DNA from: Ruminococcus flavefaciens
GTDB taxonomy: Bacteria > Bacillota > Clostridia > Oscillospirales > Ruminococcaceae
DNA: 64,000 nt
Reading direction: 5' to 3'
Assembly: GCF_900108555.1 (NCBI RefSeq)
Contig: NZ_FNWV01000004.1
Span: 124,001 to 188,000, forward strand
Both the position numbers and the translations under genes were made by a program. Positions within the stretch are counted from its first letter, which is position 1, and the number at the start of each line of letters is the position of its first letter. Positions 7,913-17,306 of this stretch are shown here, piece after piece. Under the pieces are notes generated by a model. It saw only the letters and a program-made list of their open reading frames with translations, was not told the origin of the DNA and ran no database searches.

Positions 7913-9097
7913 TTAAGTGATCGCAATAAGGAATACAAGATATGCAACATTCAGCAGAAATGCGATCACAAAACCGACTGACGTTTTTGCTATCGCAATG
8001 CCTCTTCTTGTCTGAGCAGGTGTTGATACAGGGAATTTACATTCTTTTCTCAGCAATATGAGCAATGCAAGTCCTGCTATAGCTCCTGCATACATAAGGA
8101 GCGTAAAGCCTAAAACAAGCGCAGTATCGCCTTTCAGCTCGGTAACTATCGTTACCATAGTATTTAAAAAGATATGGACTATTACCGAAGGTACGATAGA
8201 ATTATGCTTCATGTCGATATGTCCTAAGAACAGACCGAGCATACACGCCAGTATGAACTGCGGAAGATTTCCGTGGGCAAGTCCGAAGAACATAGCCGAA
8301 GCGATTATGCCGAAACGCTGATTTGCTTTCGAAAATATCTTCATAAGCGCACCGCGGAAGAATATCTCCTCAGTGATAGGAGCTATAATGCAGCTGTACA
8401 CAGTCATGACCGCAAAGCCCATGCCTGTTTTTCCGTAATCACTGTCTATCACGTCCGTAGTATAGCCGTAATGCGAAAAGATGTCCTCTACTCCCGTTGC
8501 TAAATACGTAGAAACGATCAGCAGAAAAAGTCCCGTCATACAATACTTGACAATATCGCCGAAACCGAGATCCTTCGTCTGTATCATAAAGGACGGCTTT
8601 ATTTTCGCCCATTTAAGTCCTAAAAACGCGAAACCTACATTTGCGGTAAGGTAGGTCAGCATATTTATCGCAGGAAATATGGAAGTATTATTCATATAAT
8701 GCGATATAGCTCCTGCGGAAGCATCGGGATTGACTGCACCGAGTATATACTTTATCAGGAATATCAGTCCGTAAACAATAAGGTTTGAGCCGAAGAACTG
8801 AAATACCAGCGTAAAACCGCCTATATTGTAAAAACGCCGTATCGCCGACTTTTCGACCTTTGCAGGCTCGAATGAGACAGCGAATTCGGGCATCGTTATC
8901 CACGGAAGTATCTCGGAATAGTCATCTCTGTACCAGCGGAACTCCGTAGGATTTTTGAAAGGATCATACGCATCGGTCTTTGTAGACTCGAGATATTCCC
9001 TTTCCTTAGCCTCAAGCTGCTTCGTAAGATTATATATTTCATGATTAAGGGCTGCGAACTGCGCTCTCTGATCTTGTGTGCCGTCAAATTCAGTCAT
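7913..9097 (-). CDS. CPBP family intramembrane metalloprotease with N-terminal extension
   Basis: 394 residues. The first 90 are soluble, with a helix-forming, charged stretch (about 10-40), and then eight or so membrane segments follow. The active-site motifs are ITEEIFFRG near residue 241, FGLAH near 271 and HIFLNTMV near 305. The cytoplasmic N-terminus is unlike the other CPBP protein next door and may recognise a substrate or partner. AAGGAAGGG precedes the ATG. It could be read with the upstream GH31 gene, 71 bases away, but nothing links the functions. Confidence 0.88.
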   Translation of the reverse strand: MTEFDGTQDQRAQFAALNHEIYNLTKQLEAKEREYLESTKTDAYDPFKNPTEFRWYRDDYSEILPWITMPEFAVSFEPAKVEKSAIRRFYNIGGFTLVFQFFGSNLIVYGLIFLIKYILGAVNPDASAGAISHYMNNTSIFPAINMLTYLTANVGFAFLGLKWAKIKPSFMIQTKDLGFGDIVKYCMTGLFLLIVSTYLATGVEDIFSHYGYTTDVIDSDYGKTGMGFAVMTVYSCIIAPITEEIFFRGALMKIFSKANQRFGIIASAMFFGLAHGNLPQFILACMLGLFLGHIDMKHNSIVPSVIVHIFLNTMVTIVTELKGDTALVLGFTLLMYAGAIAGLALLILLRKECKFPVSTPAQTRRGIAIAKTSVGFVIAFLLNVAYLVFLIAIT

Positions 9098-9168
9098 CGT
9101 ATCCCTTCCTTTCGTTTGTATCTGAAAATTATTTTACCACAATTATGACGAAATGTAAAGGGGGAAAA

Positions 9169-11481
9169 TCAACTGTTCATCACTATTTCATATCCCTGCG
9201 CACTTTCAGCCGTAAACGGCTTATCCGTACCTGAAACACTGATATATACTTTATCGCCTGTGCGCTCTGCTTTTATTTCCACACAGCTTTCGCCGTCACG
9301 GTCGTAAACGCAGGCAGAAGCCTTATCGCCATCATCAAGCCCGTATACAACGATATGCATATTATCGATATAGTCATAATCGGCACTTCCCTTGAAATCG
9401 CCGCAGACTATTATAGAACGCGGTCTTGCCATAAGAGGCATACCAAAGTAATCATATTTTCTTGTATACCAGCTTCCGCCGCTCAGCTCCTCACCTGTCT
9501 GTATATCAGTCCATACACCGCCTGCAGGCAGGTAAAAGCTGCACTCGCCGTCCTCACTGAAAACAGGAGCCACAAGCAGAGACTCACCAAGCATATACTG
9601 CGTATCGACAGTGAGCGCACTGCGGTCGGAAGTGAAATCCACAGCCATAGCCCTCATCATAGGGACTCCCGTTTTATGGGTAATGACCGCATTCGACCAC
9701 AGATACGGCATGAGCCTGCCTTTGAGCTTTACAAAATGACGTGAAACATCACAGCTCTCCTCGTCAAAATGCCACGGCACACGGTAGGAGCTGTTTCCGT
9801 GATAGCGCGAATGTGTGGACATAAGTCCGAAAGCCGTCCAGCGCTTGTACAGGTCGGGAGTACCTTTAGCTTCAAATCCGCCGATATCATGTGAGAAAAA
9901 GCCGAAGCCCGACATACAAAGAGAAAGTCCGCCGCGTAGAGTCTCCCACATCGACTCATAGTCCGAGAAACAGTCTCCGCCCCAGTGTACAGGGAACTGC
10001 TGACAGCCTGCCGAAGCAGCCCGTGCAAAGAGACAGGCACTTCCTTTTGCCTGTTCAAGAGCCTCAAACACCGTCCTGTTGTATAAATATGCGTAAAAAT
10101 TATGCATCTTGAAAGGATCAGAGCCGTCGTAATAACACACGTCCGTAGGTATCCTCTCGCCGAAATCCGTCTTTACCGCATCGACTCCCATTTCCGCAAG
10201 TCCGCGTATTTTCCCTGCGAACCACTCCCTCGCCTCGGGATTTGTGAAGTCTATGAGAGCCATTCCGGGCTGCCACATATCGCACTGGAATATCGAGCCG
10301 TCCCTGTTTTTTATGAAATAGCCCTTTTCCGCGCACTCTCTGAAAACAGGAGCTTTCTGCCCGATGTACGGGTTTATCCAAACGCATATCTTCAAGCCCT
10401 TGGCTTTGAGCCGTGCAAGCATAGCCTCGGGCTCGGGAAATTTCCGCCTGTCCCACTCAAAGCTGCACCACTCGAACTCCTTCATCCAGAAGCAGTCAAA
10501 GTGGAAAACATCAAGAGGGATATCACGTCTGCGCATCTCGTCAATGAACCCATTGACGGTCTTTTCATCATAATCCGTGGTGAACGAGGTGGACAGCCAA
10601 AGTCCGAAAGACCATGGCGGAGGCAGGGCAGGTCTGCCCGTAAGTGCAGTATATCGGCTTATAACGTCAGCGATAGTCTCACCGCCGAAAACGAAATACT
10701 CCAGCGACTCCCCCTGCACCGTAAATGCAGTCTTGGTGACATTCTCATCTGCCACGTTGAAAACTACCTTTTCCGTCTGATTTACAAATACGCCGTAGCC
10801 CCGTGACGACACAAAAAACGGCACAGACTTATAGCTCTGCTCTGTACAAGTACCGCCGTCATTGTTCCATATCTCGGCAGTCTGACCGTTTTTCACGAAT
10901 GAGGTGAACTTTTCGCCGAAGCCGTAGATATACTCGCCCACGGAAATGTTCAGCATCTCGCGGATAAATGTACTTCCGCCGTTATCGGACTGCGAAAAAA
11001 AGCGTTCACCGTATTTGCTGTCTTCTCTGTGCCAATCCTCCTCAGTTATAACGGAGGTGGTGCGCCAGCCGCTCTTTGTAAGGAGCCTGCCGCGGTGATA
11101 ATAAGCTATATCCCACGCCTTCTTCTCACTGCCTATCCTTACGGAAGTATCCCCTGATATCAGCTCATAGCCGCCGTTTTCAGTCCTTTTTATCACAGGT
11201 CTGAAACTGCTGTCCTCATATATCGGAAATGAAGGCTTTTGTCTGCTGCTTCCGCTGAAATGACTTATGGTAATTTTAATACTGTTTTCGAGGGTGGACG
11301 TAAAGCGTACAGTCAGCATTGGACCGCCGAGAGTCATGCCCTTGTTTGATATCCACTGCGTAGAAGCATAAACTGTTATACCGCTGCCGTCCGCCTCCGT
11401 TTCGTAGATCTGAGCTGCCCAGTGTACATCATAGCCATTTTTGTTCAGCCAGAATCCGTCGGAAACCTTCATTGTTTTCAC
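9169..11481 (-). CDS. yicI: GH31 alpha-xylosidase
   Basis: 770 residues, nearly the length of E. coli YicI (772). It removes alpha-1,6-linked xylose from the non-reducing end of isoprimeverose and xyloglucan oligosaccharides. An N-terminal beta-sandwich (about 1-280) precedes the barrel. The nucleophile is in KTDFGERIP (Asp about 439) and the acid/base in HWGGDCFSDYESM (Asp about 503); both blocks are nearly identical to YicI. There is no signal peptide, so it is cytoplasmic and acts on imported oligosaccharides. AAGGAG precedes the ATG. It is divergent from the secreted xylanase, which would feed the same pathway from outside. Confidence 0.93.
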   Translation of the reverse strand: MKTMKVSDGFWLNKNGYDVHWAAQIYETEADGSGITVYASTQWISNKGMTLGGPMLTVRFTSTLENSIKITISHFSGSSRQKPSFPIYEDSSFRPVIKRTENGGYELISGDTSVRIGSEKKAWDIAYYHRGRLLTKSGWRTTSVITEEDWHREDSKYGERFFSQSDNGGSTFIREMLNISVGEYIYGFGEKFTSFVKNGQTAEIWNNDGGTCTEQSYKSVPFFVSSRGYGVFVNQTEKVVFNVADENVTKTAFTVQGESLEYFVFGGETIADVISRYTALTGRPALPPPWSFGLWLSTSFTTDYDEKTVNGFIDEMRRRDIPLDVFHFDCFWMKEFEWCSFEWDRRKFPEPEAMLARLKAKGLKICVWINPYIGQKAPVFRECAEKGYFIKNRDGSIFQCDMWQPGMALIDFTNPEAREWFAGKIRGLAEMGVDAVKTDFGERIPTDVCYYDGSDPFKMHNFYAYLYNRTVFEALEQAKGSACLFARAASAGCQQFPVHWGGDCFSDYESMWETLRGGLSLCMSGFGFFSHDIGGFEAKGTPDLYKRWTAFGLMSTHSRYHGNSSYRVPWHFDEESCDVSRHFVKLKGRLMPYLWSNAVITHKTGVPMMRAMAVDFTSDRSALTVDTQYMLGESLLVAPVFSEDGECSFYLPAGGVWTDIQTGEELSGGSWYTRKYDYFGMPLMARPRSIIVCGDFKGSADYDYIDNMHIVVYGLDDGDKASACVYDRDGESCVEIKAERTGDKVYISVSGTDKPFTAESAQGYEIVMNS

Positions 11482-12074
11482 TCCTTATTTTTTGCCTTAG
11501 CACAAATATACTATATAGTCAATATCATATCATTTAAATATGAACTTTTCTATCAAACTGTACCTAATGCCATAATATTTTGTATTTCAGGTGTAAAAAA
11601 CACCAATGAGCAATTTTTGCGGCGGCTGACGGTGTCATTATTTTACCATAGCAAATACTGGCATCAATTACTTATGGTAATTTTAAATTTAAATTTTCCA
11701 CGCTGGACATCACAGCTCGCGCAATTTTTGTGTATAATCACCACCTATGTAATTTTAGCATATTTTCAGCTATATAATTAGTTTTTCGTACAATTGACGA
11801 TTACATATATAGCGAAATATATATAACATTTTACGTAAAATATCACACATTTTGCAAAATAGCACTTTTATGCTGCACATAGTAATTTGATGACTGAAAT
11901 TTTGCAAATCAGCTGGTTTTTTAGGGCATTTCTGCATTTTGTGCACCTAATCTTTATTTTTTGGGTTGCAAACAATAATGTAAAAGAGTAAAATTGTTAT
12001 AACAGCATAAAATGATATAAAATATATCATAACGTTGAACGAAAAATATACATTTTTATGAGGAGGAGAAAATA
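11482..12074. other. AT-rich divergent intergenic region
   Basis: 593 bases between the alpha-xylosidase and xylanase genes, very AT-rich. It holds the xylanase promoter near its right end. I see no convincing gene, hairpin terminator or repeat element. Its length suggests regulatory sites for both genes, but I could not find a clear operator. Confidence 0.5.
11966..11994 (+). promoter_or_regulatory. Promoter of the xylanase gene
   Basis: TTGCAA, 17 bases, TAAAAT, about 80 bases before the ATG at 12075. GAGGAGG stands 8 bases before the start. Confidence 0.65.
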
Positions 12075-15000
12075 ATGAAAGTTAAAAAGTTAGTTGCAAG
12101 CCTTACGGCTGCCGGCTGTCTTTCAGGAGTTGTCACCGCCTTCCCGGAAGTGTTGCGTACATATGCTGCTGAAATTGTATATAACAATTTTGAGAGCAGC
12201 TATGAAGGCTGGTACGGCGAGGGTGGAGTCACAGAAGTGACAGCACTGTCAGAAGCAGGTGCTGATATGTCAAGAGGCATGAAGGTATCAGGACGTACAT
12301 CTATCGAAGATGGTGCTGCTTCTTCAAAGGGTCTTTATCTCTTTGGCGGAGATAAATACTCTTACAGCGTTAAGGTTTACAGCGAGACAGCTGAGAAATT
12401 CCACTTCACACTTCTTACTATCGATGAAGTGACAAAGAAAGAAACTGTTGTTGAACTTGATTCAAAGACTGTTCCCGCAGGCGAGTGGACAGAGCTCAAG
12501 GGCGACTACACAGCAGCTGAAGGCAGCTATGAGTTCAAACTCAAGATCACAAACGACTCTACAGAAGATTTCTGCTTTGATGAATTCCTTATCACAGGAG
12601 ACAAGGCTGCGCTGGAGGCACACGCAGCACCTTCCGGAAAGGGACTCAAAGACGAGTTCGGTGCTTACTTCCGTGTAGGTAATATCCTTAACGGTTCAAC
12701 AGTAAACAACAGCGGTATCACAGGTCTTATCTTAAAGGATCACAATGCTATCGAGTGTGAGAACGAGACAAAGCCTGATGCTACTATCGTACAGAACGGT
12801 TCAACAGATACAAACGTTAAGGTATCTCTCAGCAGATGTGCTGCTATATGCGACTTTGCTGAAAAGAACAACCTTGCTTTCAGAGGTCATACTCTTGTAT
12901 GGCACAGCCAGACTCCTGAGTGGTTCTTCAAGAGCAACTTCAGCAACAACGGCAGCTATGTAAACAGCTCTACTATGGATCAGCGTATGGAGAGCTACAT
13001 AAAGAATATGTTCGCTGCATACAAGACTCAGTATCCTCAGCTCAACCTTTACGCATACGACGTATGTAACGAGGTAATCAACGACGGTACTGCTGCACAG
13101 GGCGGTCTCAGACCTACAAACAACACAAATGGTCAGGGCGGCTCATCTGCATGGGTAAGAGTTTACGGAAACAACAGCTTCGTTGAGAAGGCTTTCACAT
13201 ATGCAAGAAAGTACGCTCCCGAGGGCTGCCAGCTCTTCTACAACGACTATAACGAGTTCGCTAACGACAAGCAGAACTGTATAATCAATACTATCCTCAA
13301 GCCTCTCCAGGCAAAGGGACTCATCGACGGTATGGGAATGCAGTCACACCTTAACTGCGCTGCAAGCAACGCATGGGGCGACACAAATTCATACCTCGCT
13401 GCAATGGACAAGTACCTCAACCTCGGTCTTGACGTTCAGATCACTGAGCTTGACCTCTCAACTGAGGGCGGCAAGTATTCATTAAATGATCAGGCTACCA
13501 AGTATAAGGCTATATTCCAGCACGCTATGGACTGGAACAAAAAGCACCCTAACGGTCCTTTCGTTTCCCTCGTACAGGTTTGGGGACCAAACGATAACAA
13601 CTCATGGGTCGCTACAGATAAATCATCAGGCAGAAGCAATCAGCCTCTCCTTTATGATGGAAGCAACCAGCCAAAGTCAGCTTATACAGCACTTACAGGT
13701 ATGCTCGCTGACAGCCAGTGGACAACAGGTATCCCATACACAGGTCCGAGAGCTAACGGCGGCGGAACTTATACTCCTCCGGAGCCTCCAAAGGTAAACG
13801 AGGAAGGTTACTGGTTCCACCACACATTCGAGAGCTCAGATGAGAGCTGGACAGGCAGAGGTTCTGCTTCAGTTGAGACAAGCAGCTCAGCTAAGTACGC
13901 AGGCAGCAAGTCACTTTACTGCACAGGCCGTGAATCTTCATGGAACGGTGCTTCATATGCACTTGATTCAAGTATGTTCACTCCCGGTGAAACTTACAGC
14001 TTCTCAGTTAACGCTATGACAAATCAGAGCGGTAATACAGAGTTCAAGTTCACTCTCCAGTATGATGACGGCTCAGGTACAAATTACGATCAGATCGCTG
14101 TAGGCACAGCTCCTAAGGGCGAATGGGTACAGCTCGCTAATACAAAGTACACAATTCCTGCAGGCGCTTCAAATATGCAGATCTATGTTGAAACTACAGA
14201 CGAAACAAATCTTTGTGATTTCTTCATTGACGAGGCTATCGGCGCTCCTTCAGGTACAGTTATCGCAGGTCCCGGACAGCCAGAGATCACTGATCCCGGT
14301 ACATCTGATCCCGGAACACCTTCAAACGTACAGGTAACTCTCGGTGATGTTAACTTAGACGGTGTTATCAACTCACTGGATATGATCCCTGCAAGAAAGG
14401 GCCTCCTCGCAGGCGGCTTCACTGATTCAAAGGCACAGCAGGCTGCTGACGTAGACCAGAGCAAGGTTTATGAAGTTGCTGACCTTGTGCTCCTTCAGGA
14501 ATTCATACTCGGCAAGATCAAGGAATTCCCTGTAAACAAGCCGGCAGTTCCTACACTTGATACTTCAAAGTACGAGGGTAAGTTCAGTGGTCTTTCACTG
14601 GCAGAAAGCTTTAAGAAGCTCAACGAGAACAATCCGCTCTATACTCAGCGTTTCGGTGCTGATCCGGGCTGGATGGTATATGACGGCAGACTCTACGTTT
14701 ACACAACAGCTGATGAATTCGCATACAAGAATGGTCAGATGATCGAGAACGATTATTCTTCAGGTTATATCAACTGCTTGTCAACAGCAGACCTCGTAAA
14801 CTGGACTGACCACGGTCAGATCCCTGTTGCAAAGACAAGAGTAAACGGCACTCCTATAGCAAAATGGGCTAATAACGCATGGGCTCCTGATGCTGCATGG
14901 AAGAATATCAACGGACAGGACAAGTTCTTCCTCTACTTCGCAAACAACGGTTCAGGTATCGGCGTTATCACAGCTGATGATCCGACATTCACTAAGAATG

Positions 15001-15986
15001 TAAAGGATCCTCTTGGTCACGAGCTTATTTCAAGAAACACACCTAACAGTAACGTAACATGGCTCTTCGATCCGGGCGTTTACTACGATCCTGATACAAA
15101 GACAGGTATCATTGCATACGGCGGCGGTGTTCCAAGCGGACAGGCTGCTAATACAAAGCAGGGACGTATCGCTAAGCTCGGCGACGACATGATCTCTATC
15201 TCAGGTACACCTATCGATCCCGGTACACCTTACCTCTTCGAGGATTCAAGCATGATCAAGATCGGCAACACTTGGTATTATTCATTCTGCCACAACTGGA
15301 ATGTTCCAGGCGGTACAAGTGTAAACGGTCAGTCATTCAGCAATGCTGACATCGGTTACATGACATCAACAAATCCGCTCAGCGGATACCAGTACCAGGG
15401 TGTTGTATTCAAGAACACAGGTACACAGAGACTTGATAACGGCGGTAACAACCACCACTCAATTATCGAATTCAAGGGCAGCTACTATGTTCTTTATCAC
15501 TCACGTCAGCTTGAGATGCGTATGGGCGTTAACGGCGGCAAGGGTCTTAACTACAGATCACCCTGTATCGATAAGGCAACTTTAAACAACGGCAAGATCA
15601 CTTGCAGCGGTTCACAGAATGGTGTAAGCCAGATTGAGAACCTCAACCCATATGAGACTGTACAGGCTGAGACAATGTCTAACCAGTCTAAGAACATAAG
15701 CATAAGCGGCATCGGCAACACAACTGTCAAGGCTAAGAAGGGCGACTGGATCAAGGTCAGCGGCGTTGACCTCAGCAAGGGCGTATCTTCTATCACAGTC
15801 AAGGGCAGCGGCAACGCAGTAGTTAAGTTCTGTGTAGGTTCTACAACAGGTACTTGCATCGGTTACGGCGAGCTCAACGGCAGCGAGAACGTACTCGCAG
15901 CTGCAGATAACAACGTAAACGGCGTTAAGGATATCTACATGATATTCAGCGGCGACTGCGAATTCGATTACTGGCAGTTCGGTTAA
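12075..15986 (+). CDS. Cellulosomal bifunctional xylanase: CBM22-GH10-CBM22-dockerin-GH43-CBM6
   Basis: 1303 residues, secreted (signal peptide to about 32). Order: CBM22 (35-175); GH10 xylanase (190-545) with acid/base Glu333 in CNEVIND and nucleophile Glu458 in VQITELDLS; second CBM22 (575-725); a Pro/Thr/Gly linker; a dockerin (755-818) whose first calcium loop is GDVNLDGVINSLD and whose second is ADVDQSKVYEVAD; GH43 (830-1185) with base Asp863 in GADPG, Asp939 in WAPD and acid Glu1056 in LFEDSSM; and a C-terminal CBM6 (1195-1303). It cuts the xylan backbone and removes arabinose or xylose side groups. The dockerin sits between the catalytic halves instead of at an end. Codon use is strongly biased, as in highly expressed genes. 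Confidence 0.95.
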   Translation: MKVKKLVASLTAAGCLSGVVTAFPEVLRTYAAEIVYNNFESSYEGWYGEGGVTEVTALSEAGADMSRGMKVSGRTSIEDGAASSKGLYLFGGDKYSYSVKVYSETAEKFHFTLLTIDEVTKKETVVELDSKTVPAGEWTELKGDYTAAEGSYEFKLKITNDSTEDFCFDEFLITGDKAALEAHAAPSGKGLKDEFGAYFRVGNILNGSTVNNSGITGLILKDHNAIECENETKPDATIVQNGSTDTNVKVSLSRCAAICDFAEKNNLAFRGHTLVWHSQTPEWFFKSNFSNNGSYVNSSTMDQRMESYIKNMFAAYKTQYPQLNLYAYDVCNEVINDGTAAQGGLRPTNNTNGQGGSSAWVRVYGNNSFVEKAFTYARKYAPEGCQLFYNDYNEFANDKQNCIINTILKPLQAKGLIDGMGMQSHLNCAASNAWGDTNSYLAAMDKYLNLGLDVQITELDLSTEGGKYSLNDQATKYKAIFQHAMDWNKKHPNGPFVSLVQVWGPNDNNSWVATDKSSGRSNQPLLYDGSNQPKSAYTALTGMLADSQWTTGIPYTGPRANGGGTYTPPEPPKVNEEGYWFHHTFESSDESWTGRGSASVETSSSAKYAGSKSLYCTGRESSWNGASYALDSSMFTPGETYSFSVNAMTNQSGNTEFKFTLQYDDGSGTNYDQIAVGTAPKGEWVQLANTKYTIPAGASNMQIYVETTDETNLCDFFIDEAIGAPSGTVIAGPGQPEITDPGTSDPGTPSNVQVTLGDVNLDGVINSLDMIPARKGLLAGGFTDSKAQQAADVDQSKVYEVADLVLLQEFILGKIKEFPVNKPAVPTLDTSKYEGKFSGLSLAESFKKLNENNPLYTQRFGADPGWMVYDGRLYVYTTADEFAYKNGQMIENDYSSGYINCLSTADLVNWTDHGQIPVAKTRVNGTPIAKWANNAWAPDAAWKNINGQDKFFLYFANNGSGIGVITADDPTFTKNVKDPLGHELISRNTPNSNVTWLFDPGVYYDPDTKTGIIAYGGGVPSGQAANTKQGRIAKLGDDMISISGTPIDPGTPYLFEDSSMIKIGNTWYYSFCHNWNVPGGTSVNGQSFSNADIGYMTSTNPLSGYQYQGVVFKNTGTQRLDNGGNNHHSIIEFKGSYYVLYHSRQLEMRMGVNGGKGLNYRSPCIDKATLNNGKITCSGSQNGVSQIENLNPYETVQAETMSNQSKNISISGIGNTTVKAKKGDWIKVSGVDLSKGVSSITVKGSGNAVVKFCVGSTTGTCIGYGELNGSENVLAAADNNVNGVKDIYMIFSGDCEFDYWQFG

Positions 15987-16010
15987 TCATAATTCCTTTT
16001 CGATGTTGGT

Positions 16011-16043
16011 CTTAGCGGTGCATCTGCACAACGCACCGCTAAG
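16011..16043 (+). terminator. Hairpin after the xylanase gene
   Basis: CTTAGCGGTGC pairs perfectly with GCACCGCTAAG, 25 bases past the xylanase stop. There is no long T run, so termination may be shared with the next hairpin. Confidence 0.55.
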
Positions 16044-16086
16044 ATTGATATAATTCCAAAAATAAATTGTAAGGGACAAATCAGAA

Positions 16087-16121
16087 CAAGAAAGCCGTGC
16101 TTAGGCAGCACGGCTTTCTTG
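16087..16121. terminator. Strong hairpin terminator
   Basis: AAGAAAGCCGTGCT pairs with AGCACGGCTTTCTT over a 4-5-base loop. It works in the rightward direction as a back-up to the hairpin at 16011. Confidence 0.75.
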
Positions 16122-16166
16122 TTGTTCAGTGCCTGAACTCTCTTGCTCTGCGGCATACATATAATA

Positions 16167-16192
16167 AAGGGTATGACTATTGTCATACCCTT
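16167..16192. promoter_or_regulatory. Palindrome next to the hydrolase promoter
   Basis: AAGGGTATGAC and GTCATACCCTT flank 4 bases and end 6 bases before the -35 box at 16198. The position and symmetry fit an operator for a dimeric regulator. A weak terminator is the other reading. Confidence 0.5.
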
Positions 16193-16197
16193 AAAAT

Positions 16198-16226
16198 TTG
16201 ACAAATTCACTCGACTGATATATAAT
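16198..16226 (+). promoter_or_regulatory. Consensus sigma-A promoter of the hydrolase gene
   Basis: TTGACA, 17 bases, TATAAT, perfect in both boxes. The ATG follows 35 bases downstream with GAAAGGAG. Confidence 0.88.
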
Positions 16227-16261
16227 GCTAATATTACAGATCGAAAGGAGCACTCTATTTA

Positions 16262-17125
16262 ATGAGCTATTTTGATTACAAAAAACACAAAATTTACTAC
16301 ACAGAACACGGCAACGGCACTCCCACACTCCTTTTGCATGGCAATACAGTATCAAGTGATATGTTTGCGCCCATTATACCGCTGCTCTCGGAAAAATACC
16401 ACGTCATAGCACTGGATTTTCTCGGCTGCGGACACTCCGAGCATATCACGGAATGGAGCGCGGACCTCTGGTACGAATGGGCAAAACAGGTGAAAGCACT
16501 GTGCGACCACAAGGGCTATGAAAAAGTCAATATCATCGGAAGCAGCGGCGGTGCTTTAGCTGCAATAAACGCAGCTCTGGAGTACCCCGAGCTTATAAAC
16601 GCGATAGCCGCAGACAGCTTCGAGGGTATCCGCGCCAATATGGAAATTACCGAGCAGATACGTACAGGGCGCGAGCTTGCAAAGCATAATGAAGGCTTCT
16701 GCGCTATGCTGAAAGCTATTCACGGTGACGACTGGGAAAGAGTATTCGATGCGGACACCGATGCAGTTATCAGACACGCCCAAAATATAGGCGAATTTTT
16801 TCACCGTCCCCTTTCGGAGCTGCAATGTAAGCTGCTGCTGACAGGCAGTACCGAGGACGAAATGTTCCCACATGGACATTATGAGGAACTCTTCCATGAT
16901 ATCTGCGAACAGACTCCCCTTGCGCAGGCTTGTATTTTTGACCACGGCAGCCACCCTGCTATGCTGAGCAATACTGCGGAATTCGCAGAGCTTTGTATGC
17001 AGTTTTTTCAGACAGCAAATTGGGACATCGAGGACGCCGTCCCCTATAGCGCAGTGCCTGCGTCCCCTTGCTCGTCCGTATATCATCGAAATGACAGTTG
17101 CTTCTCGACACGGGAAGTATCATAA
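16262..17125 (+). CDS. Alpha/beta hydrolase
   Basis: 287 residues, cytoplasmic. The fold is clear: oxyanion loop LLLHGNTVSSD, ALDFLGCGHSEH, nucleophile elbow GSSGGALAA, a TGSTEDEMFPHGH segment with the acid, and the catalytic histidine in DHGSHPAML. The substrate is unknown; relatives include esterases, peptidases and haloperoxidase-like enzymes. The normal fold ends near residue 255. The last 30 residues are low in secondary structure and are encoded by sequence resembling the short palindromes of this genome, so a repeat may have extended the frame. It is monocistronic under a consensus promoter. Confidence 0.85.
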   Translation: MSYFDYKKHKIYYTEHGNGTPTLLLHGNTVSSDMFAPIIPLLSEKYHVIALDFLGCGHSEHITEWSADLWYEWAKQVKALCDHKGYEKVNIIGSSGGALAAINAALEYPELINAIAADSFEGIRANMEITEQIRTGRELAKHNEGFCAMLKAIHGDDWERVFDADTDAVIRHAQNIGEFFHRPLSELQCKLLLTGSTEDEMFPHGHYEELFHDICEQTPLAQACIFDHGSHPAMLSNTAEFAELCMQFFQTANWDIEDAVPYSAVPASPCSSVYHRNDSCFSTREVS

Positions 17126-17145
17126 AGATTAATGGGCTATCGAGT

Positions 17146-17220
17146 GACTCCCTACAGTGTAGGGAGATGTCCGCAGGACAGAGGGTACGTGCAGCTGTTA
17201 GCTGCGGCGTCCCCTACAAA
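17146..17220 (+). repeat. Multi-hairpin element, copy A
   Basis: It contains hairpin 1 CTCCCTACAGTGTAGGGAG, hairpin 2 TGTCCGCAGGACA, the spacer GAGGGT and hairpin 3 GCAGCTGTTAGCTGC, then GGCGTCCCCTACA. Copies B (35387) and C (45340) share the order. A separate imperfect GC-rich palindrome ending CCCCTACAA and a GGCTAAC heptad half-array (GCTAACG-GCTATCG-GCTAAA) follow up to 17280. Confidence 0.75.
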
Positions 17221-17277
17221 GTTCATGTTTACAATCGGGCGGCGGAACGCGCCCCTACAAGCTAACGGCTATCGGCT

Positions 17278-17306
17278 AAAAAAGGAGACCAAAGGTCTCC
17301 TTTTTT
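17278..17306 (-). terminator. Terminator of spoIVA
   Basis: AAAAAAGGAGACC and GGTCTCCTTTTTT around three bases, immediately after the spoIVA stop. The same stem sequence is used after the Nudix gene at 21092. Confidence 0.85.

Noticed and set aside
10102..10806. A 234-codon open frame on the plus strand
   Set aside because: Antisense to the GH31 catalytic domain with no ribosome site or recognisable domain.
11482..11780. Possible small gene in the plus strand between GH31 and the xylanase
   Set aside because: The open frame starts inside the GH31 gene, is very AT-rich and shows no ribosome site or domain.
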